From Vreelandella andesensis (GTDB lineage Bacteria; Pseudomonadota; Gammaproteobacteria; Pseudomonadales; Halomonadaceae), in contig NZ_RZHG01000012.1 in the NCBI RefSeq assembly GCF_003989795.1, positions 38,120 to 102,119 on the forward strand: 64,000 nt of DNA. The letters run 5' to 3'. The translations under genes and the position numbers were made by a program. How positions within the stretch are numbered: the stretch's first letter is position 1; every line of letters begins with the position of its first letter. Positions 17,612 to 25,251 of this stretch are shown piece after piece. The notes beneath the pieces are model-generated. The model was not told the origin of the DNA. It saw only the letters and a program-made list of their open reading frames with translations, and ran no database searches.

Positions 17612-19633
17612 CTAAAGAACAGCAGCAAGACGAACACCTTGATCGATGGCCCGCTTAGCGTCTAGCTCCGCCGCCTCGTCGGCACCCCCAATTACATGAA
17701 AACATACTCCCCTTTGGCTCAGGGGCTCAATAAGCTCGCGAACCGACGTCTGCCCGGCACACACCACGATAGTGTCCACTGCCAACACGTGCTCTTCGCC
17801 ATCGCGACGAATGTGCAAGCCCTCATCATCGATTTTCAAATATTCGCAGCCAGTCAGGGTTTTAACGCCTCGCTGCTTCAATGACGCGCGATGAACCCAG
17901 CCGGAGGTTTTGCCTAGGTTCTTACCTGGCTTAGAGTTTTTGCGCTGCAGCATCACAATGTCGCGCTTAGAAGCAGTTGGCATTGGCGGTTTTAGGCCAC
18001 CACGACCGTTCACGGCGAGGTCAACGCCCCACTCGTCACACCATGCCGCCACGTTCATTTCAGGATGCCCTTGGTCGGCCAGCAGCTCTGATACATCAAA
18101 GCCAATACCACCAGCGCCAATCACCGCTACACGCTGACCCACTCGCTCGGGACGCTCAATAGCGTCAGCGTAGCTAAGCACACTGGCATGGTCGGCACCG
18201 GGTAGCGCAAGCTCACGGGGGGTAACGCCAGTGGCAATTACCACCTCGTCAAACTCAGCTAGCGTATCGTGGGTAGCCGCCGTATTTAGACGAACGTCCA
18301 CCGCGTATTTTTCAAGCATTACGCGGTAGTACCTCAGGGTTTCGTTAAATTCCTCTTTACCGGGAATTTTACGGGCGTAATTAAACTGCCCTCCTAGCTC
18401 GCTGCGTCGTTCAAACAGCACTACATGATGCCCCCGGCTGGCAGCTGCCACGGCAGTAGCAAGCCCCGCTGGGCCGCCACCAACAACCGCTACCCGCTTT
18501 GGCGTTTGTGCAGGCTCAAGGAGCAACTCGGTTTCATGGCACGCTCTTGGGTTGACCAAGCATGAGGTAAGTTTGCCCATAAAGGTGTGATCAAGGCAGG
18601 CTTGGTTACAGGCGATGCAGGTATTGATCTCATCAGCAAGCCCTGCTTCGGCTTTACGTATCCACTCGGGATCTGCCAGAAACGGGCGCGCCATCGACAC
18701 CATATCCGCATGCCCAGACGCTAGCACGCGTTCAGCAACCTCAGGCATATTAATGCGGTTAGTAGTAATCAGTGGAATTGAAAGCGCTGCTTTAATACGT
18801 TTAGTAACGTCGGTAAACGCTGCACGCGGCACGCTAGTCACAATGGTCGGCACGCGAGCTTCATGCCAGCCAATACCGGTATTGATCACATTCGCGCCCG
18901 CGGCTTCAATGGCCTGGCCAAGCTGCACCACTTCATCCCACGTGCTGCCTTCTTCCACCAGGTCTATCATCGACAGGCGAAAAATCAACAAAAAGCGCTC
19001 GCCCACTGCTGCACGAATGCGTTTCACAATTTCAATTGGGAAGCGAATACGCCGCTCAAAATCGCCGCCCCACTCATCATCACGCTGGTTAGTGCGACGA
19101 CAAATAAACTGGTTAATCAAGTAACCTTCAGAGCCCATTACTTCAACACCGTCATAACCTGCCTGTTGGGCTAGCTGCGCGCAGCGAACATAGTCGGCAA
19201 TCTGCTGCTCTATCTCGTCACTTGAAAGAGCCCGAGGCATAAAGGGGTTGATCGGTGCCTGCAACGCAGAAGGGGCTACCAGCTCGGGTGAATAGGCATA
19301 GCGACCGGCATGAAGAATCTGCATACACAAATACCCGCCCGCCTCATGAACGGTATCAACCACGTGCTTATGTTCCGTAAGCTGAGACTCGTCGGTGAGT
19401 GCATTTGCCCCCTGAAATACCGCCCCTTCGGCGTTGGGAGCAATACCGCCCGTCACAATTAGGCTAACGCCGGCGCGAGCGCGCTCAGCATAGAAGGCCG
19501 CTAGACGCGCAAAGCCGTTGGGGGCCTCTTCTAAATTAGTGTGCATTGACCCCATCAATACACGATTAGGCAGCGTCAGGTGGCCAACGGTCAGCGGTCG
19601 GAACAGATGCGGGTAAGCGGGCGTATGGTTCAT
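17612..19633 (-). CDS. fadH: NADPH-dependent 2,4-dienoyl-CoA reductase
   Basis: FadH reduces 2,4-dienoyl-CoA to 3-enoyl-CoA so that polyunsaturated fatty acids can enter beta-oxidation. The 673-residue protein has an Old-Yellow-Enzyme TIM barrel with FMN (about 1-340), a four-cysteine [4Fe-4S] motif in CIACNQACLD...SCLVNPRAC (about 340-367) and a C-terminal FAD/NADPH module with VAVVGGGPAGLATA (about 384-397) and VAVIGAGGIGFD. The ATG at 19633 is chosen over an in-frame GTG three bases upstream because AGGAG is then 7 bases away. Distant relatives (trimethylamine or xenobiotic reductases) share the layout, but sequence and length favour FadH. Confidence 0.93.
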   Translation of the reverse strand: MNHTPAYPHLFRPLTVGHLTLPNRVLMGSMHTNLEEAPNGFARLAAFYAERARAGVSLIVTGGIAPNAEGAVFQGANALTDESQLTEHKHVVDTVHEAGGYLCMQILHAGRYAYSPELVAPSALQAPINPFMPRALSSDEIEQQIADYVRCAQLAQQAGYDGVEVMGSEGYLINQFICRRTNQRDDEWGGDFERRIRFPIEIVKRIRAAVGERFLLIFRLSMIDLVEEGSTWDEVVQLGQAIEAAGANVINTGIGWHEARVPTIVTSVPRAAFTDVTKRIKAALSIPLITTNRINMPEVAERVLASGHADMVSMARPFLADPEWIRKAEAGLADEINTCIACNQACLDHTFMGKLTSCLVNPRACHETELLLEPAQTPKRVAVVGGGPAGLATAVAAASRGHHVVLFERRSELGGQFNYARKIPGKEEFNETLRYYRVMLEKYAVDVRLNTAATHDTLAEFDEVVIATGVTPRELALPGADHASVLSYADAIERPERVGQRVAVIGAGGIGFDVSELLADQGHPEMNVAAWCDEWGVDLAVNGRGGLKPPMPTASKRDIVMLQRKNSKPGKNLGKTSGWVHRASLKQRGVKTLTGCEYLKIDDEGLHIRRDGEEHVLAVDTIVVCAGQTSVRELIEPLSQRGVCFHVIGGADEAAELDAKRAIDQGVRLAAVL

Positions 19634-19897
19634 CACGGCACTCCTTTATATTGTTAGGCTTTATAGTGTTGTACGAAAACTGCCTGCGCTCGCCGACTTT
19701 TCGTACTCTATCCAGAACGTCTTGTTAAGAATATTCAAACAAGCGTATGACATACGCTGCCTGACGTACAGCCCTTTACCCCCCCTTAATCTGTCACCTT
19801 TTAGCAGCCTTGCGAAACCATCAACCTTTGTGGCAAAGCACTTGCTCCTCTTGCGAAAGCACGTCACATTACCAGGCTAACGATAAGGGAACGCGCT

Positions 19898-20815
19898 ATG
19901 CCATTGATTTACTTTTTACCTCCATTGGCCACTGTATTGATTTGGTCAGGGAATATGACGATTAACCAACTGGCCGTGGGTGCCATTGCGCCCAGCAGTA
20001 TCGCTTTTCTGCGTTGGCTACTAGCACTAGCAGTAATGACACCCTTTGTACTCCCTGCGGTGTTACGTCATCGCGATGAAATACGCCGTCACTGGCCTAA
20101 ACTGGCCTTGCTGGGACTACTTGGCATGGGGCTGTGGCAAGGGTTAGCCTACGTGGCAGCAGAAACAACGACTGCCACCAATATGGGCATTTTGGCAGCC
20201 ATGGTGCCGCTGCTCACCGTACTTCTAAGCGCACTGATCCTACGCGAACCGCCTACACTTGGCGGCGTTGTTGGAGGTGTTTTGGCTTTTATTGGTGTCA
20301 CCGTATTACTTGGGCGAGGCAACCCTTTGTCTCTATTGCAACTGCAGGTAGCCGCCGGTGACGCATTAATGGTGGTTGCCGCTACCTGCTACGCCCTCTA
20401 CGGCGTCATGTTGAAGCGTTGGGCGATGAACCTTCCCCCTTGGGTAATGCTGTATGCCCAGGTCTGCTTTGCGGTTCTATTCCTACTGCCCCCCTATTTG
20501 ATGGGTCCGATGACACCGGTGGACGGCCAAAATATAGGGTTAATCCTATACGCTGGCATTCCTGCCTCCATCATTACCACTTTTTTATGGATGCGCGCGG
20601 TGCGCCAAATCGGCGCGAATCAGTCGAGCATATTTATCAACTTGATGCCGCTATTTAGCGCATTGATTGCCATGGCGTTTTTAGGTGAACAGGTCGCTGG
20701 GTTCCACTTTATGGGCGGGCTACTCATCCTGGCAGGGGTCATCATGGCGCAAACGCTGACACGCCCGTTGGGGCGCACCGTCGCGACGGATAAAACGAGC
20801 AACGCTCAGCAATGA
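19898..20815 (+). CDS. DMT-superfamily transporter (EamA family)
   Basis: A 305-residue inner-membrane protein with about ten hydrophobic segments in two EamA repeats, the drug/metabolite exporter topology. Features include LIWSGNMTINQLAVGAIAPSSIAFLRWLLA at the start of repeat 1 (quoted region about residues 13-42) and GANQSSIFINLMPLFSALIAM in repeat 2. Family members export amino acids or metabolites; the substrate cannot be told from sequence. It is divergent from fadH and 42 bases upstream of the GNAT-nitrilase gene on the same strand, so the two may form an operon. Confidence 0.9.
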   Translation: MPLIYFLPPLATVLIWSGNMTINQLAVGAIAPSSIAFLRWLLALAVMTPFVLPAVLRHRDEIRRHWPKLALLGLLGMGLWQGLAYVAAETTTATNMGILAAMVPLLTVLLSALILREPPTLGGVVGGVLAFIGVTVLLGRGNPLSLLQLQVAAGDALMVVAATCYALYGVMLKRWAMNLPPWVMLYAQVCFAVLFLLPPYLMGPMTPVDGQNIGLILYAGIPASIITTFLWMRAVRQIGANQSSIFINLMPLFSALIAMAFLGEQVAGFHFMGGLLILAGVIMAQTLTRPLGRTVATDKTSNAQQ

Positions 20816-20857
20816 TACAATAGGCTAACTTCACTCGACGGCCGGGAACCCCTGAAT

Positions 20858-22426
20858 ATGTCCCTAGAAGAATTACACCTTAATCTTCGCAACCTCACCA
20901 GCGATGACTACGAGCAGCTCAAAACGCTGATGGACGCGGTATATCACGACATCGGTGGTGCGTGGCCAAAGCACACCATTGACAAGCTCATCCAAGAATT
21001 CCCCGACGGCCAAATTGCCATTGAGGACGACGGTATGCTGGTGGGCGTAGCGCTGACGGTACAGGTCGATTATGACGAGTTTTCCAACCCGCATAAATAT
21101 GACGACCTGATCGGCCATCGTGAAACTATCCTCAACGATGAGGATGGCGACGCTATGTACGGGCTAGATGTCCTTATCCATCCCGATTATCGCGGCTACC
21201 GCCTGGGCCGGCGTTTATATGAAGCGCGCAAAGAACTGTGCCGTTCGCACAACTTGCGGGCCATTCTAGCGGGTGGACGAATTCCCGAGTACCACCAGCA
21301 CGCCAATGAGCTCACCCCAGCGGAGTATATTGACAAAGTTTCACGTAAAGAGATTTACGACCCGATTTTGTCGTTTCAGCTGGCGAACGACTTCCAGGTT
21401 AAACGCTTACTGCGTAAGTACTTGCCGGAAGATGAGCAGTCTCGCGGCTATGCCACGCTGTTAGAGTGGAACAACATTCTGTTCGAGCCCGCTGAAAGTG
21501 TGCTGGATACTCGCCCAACTCAAGTACGCATTGGTGCCGTGCAGTGGCAAATGCGTGAGTTCGCCTCAGTGGAAGCGGCCCTTCAACAAATCGAGTACTT
21601 TGTTGACGCACTGTCAGATTATCAAAGTGACTTCGCAGTCTTCCCGGAGTTGTTCAACGCACCGCTGATGGGCCTGCAAGACCGCTCGGCCCAGCAGGAT
21701 CAAATGGGCGCGATTCGCTTTTTAGCAGGTTTCACTGATCGATTTAAAACCGAGCTTTCGCGGATGGCGGTGTCTTACAACATCAACATCGTCGGTGGTT
21801 CCATGATTGAAGTCGGTGACGATGACCGGCTCTACAATATTGCTTATTTGTTCCACCGGGACGGCGAAATCGAAAAACAGTCGAAGCTGCATATCACGCC
21901 GCAGGAGCGCCGCGACTGGGTAATCGAAGGCGGTGATAATCTGCAGGTGTTCGACACCGATGCAGGCCGCGTTGGCATTTTGATCTGCTACGACGTCGAG
22001 TTCCCAGAACTTGGCCGCCTGCTCGCTGACCAGGATATGGATATTCTGTTTGTACCGTTCTGGACAGATACCAAAAACGGCTACCTGCGTGTGCGCCACT
22101 GCGCCCAAGCGCGTGCTATTGAAAATGAGTGCTACGTAGTACTGTGCGGCAGCGTCGGCAACTTGCCCTCGATTGAGAACCTGGACATCCAATATGCGCA
22201 ATCGGCCGTGTTCTCGCCGTCGGACTTCGCCTTCCCGCATGATGCAGTATTGGCGGAAACTACGCCTAACACCGAAATGATCTTCTTCTCGGATCTGGAT
22301 CTGACCCGACTGACGGTTGTGCGTGCCGAGGGCTCGGTGACCAACCTGAAAGACCGCCGCAAAGATCTATTTGACCTGCGCTGGCGCGACTGGTCCTGGA
22401 AGTCTGGGGCTAATCTGGAAGAGTAA
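20858..22426 (+). CDS. Two-domain GNAT N-acetyltransferase / carbon-nitrogen hydrolase
   Basis: The 522-residue protein joins an N-terminal GNAT acetyltransferase (about 10-200; acetyl-CoA loop RGYRLGRRL at about 112-120) to a C-terminal nitrilase-superfamily amidase (about 222-515). The amidase triad is complete: Glu264 in FPELFNAP, Lys343 in KLHITPQERRDW, Cys377 in LICYDVEFPEL. This architecture is known in many proteobacteria, but its substrates are not established. One domain could acylate an amine while the other hydrolyses an amide or nitrile of the same metabolite. A strong terminator follows. Confidence 0.93.
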   Translation: MSLEELHLNLRNLTSDDYEQLKTLMDAVYHDIGGAWPKHTIDKLIQEFPDGQIAIEDDGMLVGVALTVQVDYDEFSNPHKYDDLIGHRETILNDEDGDAMYGLDVLIHPDYRGYRLGRRLYEARKELCRSHNLRAILAGGRIPEYHQHANELTPAEYIDKVSRKEIYDPILSFQLANDFQVKRLLRKYLPEDEQSRGYATLLEWNNILFEPAESVLDTRPTQVRIGAVQWQMREFASVEAALQQIEYFVDALSDYQSDFAVFPELFNAPLMGLQDRSAQQDQMGAIRFLAGFTDRFKTELSRMAVSYNINIVGGSMIEVGDDDRLYNIAYLFHRDGEIEKQSKLHITPQERRDWVIEGGDNLQVFDTDAGRVGILICYDVEFPELGRLLADQDMDILFVPFWTDTKNGYLRVRHCAQARAIENECYVVLCGSVGNLPSIENLDIQYAQSAVFSPSDFAFPHDAVLAETTPNTEMIFFSDLDLTRLTVVRAEGSVTNLKDRRKDLFDLRWRDWSWKSGANLEE

Positions 22427-22430
22427 ACCC

Positions 22431-22463
22431 ATCACGCCGCCCACCAGGGCGGCGTGATTTTTT
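22431..22463 (+). terminator. Terminator after the GNAT-nitrilase gene
   Basis: An 11-bp stem (ATCACGCCGCC / GGCGGCGTGAT) with a 6-base loop, followed by six Ts, starts five bases after the stop codon. Confidence 0.92.
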
Positions 22464-22479
22464 AAGCGCATCACTTGGT

Positions 22480-22779
22480 TCAATCAGGCCAAATAAGATG
22501 AGCGGGAACACGCCCTTTACTATCGAACACCACGCCTTCATCACGCAGCTTTTGATGCTGACGTTCAGCACCCCCGTGCTTGGCCAGTGTTAGCGAAGCC
22601 GCAATCACGCGATGCCAGGGCAATTGATGCCCTTCTGGTAAATGGCGCATTGCCGAACCGACCATGCGTGGCGTCGCCCCTTCAGTCATCGCGGCAATAC
22701 GCCCATAGGTGGTTACCCGCCCTGCAGGAATCTGATCAACGATGGTATAAATCTGTTCGAGCAGTTCTGGTCGTGGCAT
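22480..22779 (-). CDS. Alkyltransferase-like (ATL) protein
   Basis: A 99-residue protein with the MGMT DNA-binding fold: helix-turn-helix RVTTYGRIAAMTEGATPRMVGSAMR (about residues 21-45) and the active-site region LPWHRVIA (53-60). In true alkyltransferases this reads PCHRV; here the alkyl-accepting cysteine is tryptophan (Trp55). Proteins of this kind bind O6-alkylguanine, flip it and hand the lesion to nucleotide excision repair without removing the alkyl group. The gene converges with the GNAT-nitrilase terminator. Its ribosome site is weak. Confidence 0.92.
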   Translation of the reverse strand: MPRPELLEQIYTIVDQIPAGRVTTYGRIAAMTEGATPRMVGSAMRHLPEGHQLPWHRVIAASLTLAKHGGAERQHQKLRDEGVVFDSKGRVPAHLIWPD

Positions 22780-22918
22780 TGTTTTCTCGCTGGCGCTTCG
22801 GCCCGCTGTTCAATGGCCTAAAAGGCCTCTTTGAGTGCCGAAGCGCTTAGCATCCCCCATGTTCAAACCTTTAGCAAAAGTGACCTCGAAATAAGGCCAA
22901 CGCATTAGCGCATCGCGT

Positions 22919-24370
22919 TTATTTACGCATTGGCCACGCATTGGGGTCTACTTTGTTCGCCAACTTGGGGAATTTGCTTGGGTCAAATACGGGCTCTTTG
23001 CCCGCTTTAAGCTGGGCGTCGTAGTCGCGAAACAAGGCAAAGGCAATCGGCGACAACAGCAAAATAGCCACTAAGTTAATCACCGCCATCATTCCCATGG
23101 AAAGGTCCGCAAAATTCCAGATAGCCCCTAAACTGGCTACCGATCCCACCATCACCATGCCCAGTACCGCCAAGCGGTAAATCAAGACGGCGATGGGAGC
23201 ACGACGGCCCGCTAGGTACTCAATATTAGATTCACCGTAAGAGTAGTTAGCGATCACCGAGGTAAACGCAAACAGCAAGATCGCCACGGCAATAAACATA
23301 CCGCCCCAGTCGCCAACGTGACTAGAAAGTGCCATCTGAGTAAGCTGAATGCCATTATTTTCTTCGCCCGCCAGCAGTTCAGGCCCGGCCATAATGATGA
23401 TAGCCGCCGTGGCAGTACAAATAACCAACGTGTCTAAGAACACCCCGAGCATTTGAATAAAGCCCTGCGCGGCAGGATGGTCTGGCCGAGTGCTGGCAGT
23501 CGCAGCCGCATTGGGTGCCGAGCCCAGTCCGGCTTCGTTGGAAAACAGACCGCGCTGAATACCATTCATAATGGCTTGGGAAATGGCATAACCCATGGCA
23601 CCACCGGCGGCTTGCTCTAGACCAAATGCACTTTTTATGATGGTCATAAAGGCAGCGGGCAAGTCGCTAATATTGAGCGCTACCACGGCCAATGCTAGCA
23701 CTAGGTACAAGAGTGCCATTAGCGGCACCACTAGCTCAGCAACTTTAGCAATCGATTTCAAGCCGCCAAAGATGATGGGGGCAACTACCGCCATCAGAAC
23801 TAACCCCATGACCCAGGTGGGAATAGCAAATGCCTGCTCCATGGCCTGGGCGATGGAGTTAGCTTGAACGCTGTTAAACGCCAATCCAAACGCAATAATC
23901 AAACAGATCGAAAACAGCACCGCCAACCAGCGAAGCCCCAGACCACGCTCAATATAGCGTGCTGGGCCGCCACGGAACGTGTTATCACCGTGATCGACTT
24001 TATAGGCTTGAGCTAGGGTAGATTCTACAAAACTGGTCGCCATACCAACCATAGCAGTCATCCACATCCAGAAGATCGCGCCGGGGCCACCGAAATAAAT
24101 CGCCACTGCGACACCCGCTAGGTTACCGGTGCCAACCCGTGCCGCCAAACTGGTGGAAAGTGCCTGAAACGACGATATACCGCCGTTAGACTGGCGTGAA
24201 CTGCGCAACAGTTTGAACATGTGCCCAAAATAACGTACCTGGATACCCCGGGTCATGATGGTGAAATAGAGGCCAACACCGATCAGCAGATAAATCAGCA
24301 CACTGCCCCATAGCAGCCCGTTGCCGCGATCAACCATCGCCGTCAACAGAGGAGGAAAAGTAAAATCCAT
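22919..24370 (-). CDS. Sodium:alanine/glycine symporter (AGCS family)
   Basis: A polytopic inner-membrane protein of about 483 residues that should take up alanine or glycine with Na+ or H+. AGCS signatures are visible: GGISSFQALSTSLAARVGTGNLAGVA (region about 62-87), GPGAIFWMWMTAMVGMATSFVESTLAQ, and GLFSNEAGLGSAPNAAATA. I start at MDFTFPPLLTAM; an upstream in-frame ATG (24409) would add a polar 13-residue extension unlike the family. Alanine/glycine uptake via sodium suits a halophile. The exact substrate is not determined. Confidence 0.92.
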   Translation of the reverse strand: MDFTFPPLLTAMVDRGNGLLWGSVLIYLLIGVGLYFTIMTRGIQVRYFGHMFKLLRSSRQSNGGISSFQALSTSLAARVGTGNLAGVAVAIYFGGPGAIFWMWMTAMVGMATSFVESTLAQAYKVDHGDNTFRGGPARYIERGLGLRWLAVLFSICLIIAFGLAFNSVQANSIAQAMEQAFAIPTWVMGLVLMAVVAPIIFGGLKSIAKVAELVVPLMALLYLVLALAVVALNISDLPAAFMTIIKSAFGLEQAAGGAMGYAISQAIMNGIQRGLFSNEAGLGSAPNAAATASTRPDHPAAQGFIQMLGVFLDTLVICTATAAIIIMAGPELLAGEENNGIQLTQMALSSHVGDWGGMFIAVAILLFAFTSVIANYSYGESNIEYLAGRRAPIAVLIYRLAVLGMVMVGSVASLGAIWNFADLSMGMMAVINLVAILLLSPIAFALFRDYDAQLKAGKEPVFDPSKFPKLANKVDPNAWPMRK

Positions 24371-24547
24371 AGATAACACGCCTTTTTTATGACAATGAAG
24401 GCGCATCATTCTTCACGACTGCACTAAAATGGCAAGAAAAATGGAAAAATTCCTTTCAGGCAGCAATTATCACTAACAAGATTTATTTCACCCACTTGCG
24501 CCGCTCACGTATGCTGTCGCTTTTTCAGTGGAATCGGTAGGAAACAG

Positions 24548-25243
24548 ATGTCACCTACGTTACTAAAAGGCATTGGGCTGGTCATTGCGCTAGTGATACT
24601 CGGCATTATGTGGCGATGGCTTCAGCAGCAGGGCTTACTCACCCAAGCCAATCTGAGCGAATTAGCATCCACCATCGGCCAATGGAAGCAAGCTCCCTGG
24701 ATGTTTGCTGCGGTGATAGGGATTTATACCGGCTCGTTGCTGGTTATGTTTCCGCTAAGCCTGTTGGTCGTGTTAACGGGGTTGCTGTTTGGCCCATTTT
24801 GGGGCCTGGCCTATGCTACCTTGGGCACGCTCAGTTCTTCAGTTGTATCTTACTGGGTAGGCCATTGGATGGGGCGTGATGCGCTCATGCACTATGGGGG
24901 GCGACATTTGCGCGGCCTTTCCGGCTATTTATCCAAGCGTGGCATTCGCACCATGACGATCATCAATCTGCTGCCCTTAGCGCCATTCACGCTCACCAAC
25001 ATGCTAGCAGGCGCATTTCACCTAAAGTTCCGCGACTATATGATTGGCTCGACGTTAGGTATTGTTCCAGGGCTAGCAGCGGTAATACTGCTGGGTAGCC
25101 AGCTTGGGGCACTATTCTCCGCAGCGTCTCGCCAAGAATGGGTACTCGCGATGTTAGGCCTTTCCGCTGGCGTAGGGTTGCTGTGGTTGCTAAAACGTAT
25201 AGCAACCTCGCGCTCCGCTAAAAGCAAAAACAGCGAGACCTGA
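24548..25243 (+). CDS. TVP38/TMEM64 (DedA-like, SNARE-associated) membrane protein
   Basis: A 231-residue protein with about six hydrophobic segments and the VTT/SNARE-associated domain: LVMFPLSLLVVLTGLLFGPFWG, then SYWVGHWMGRD and NLLPLAPFTLTNMLAGAFHLKFRDY. TVP38 relatives belong to the DedA superfamily, whose members move lipids across the membrane. AGGAAACAG precedes the ATG. It converges with the glycosyltransferase fusion gene with only 8 bases between stops; a lipid link between the two is tempting but unproven. Confidence 0.88.
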   Translation: MSPTLLKGIGLVIALVILGIMWRWLQQQGLLTQANLSELASTIGQWKQAPWMFAAVIGIYTGSLLVMFPLSLLVVLTGLLFGPFWGLAYATLGTLSSSVVSYWVGHWMGRDALMHYGGRHLRGLSGYLSKRGIRTMTIINLLPLAPFTLTNMLAGAFHLKFRDYMIGSTLGIVPGLAAVILLGSQLGALFSAASRQEWVLAMLGLSAGVGLLWLLKRIATSRSAKSKNSET

Positions 25244-25251
25244 GCTGTAGG

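Noticed and set aside
18615..19124. Plus-strand frame of 169 codons inside fadH
   Set aside because: Antisense shadow of the flavin barrel of FadH; low-complexity composition typical of reverse-frame translation.
24371..24547. Glycine riboswitch upstream of the AGCS symporter
   Set aside because: The leader is short and AT-rich and shows none of the paired conserved glycine-aptamer elements.
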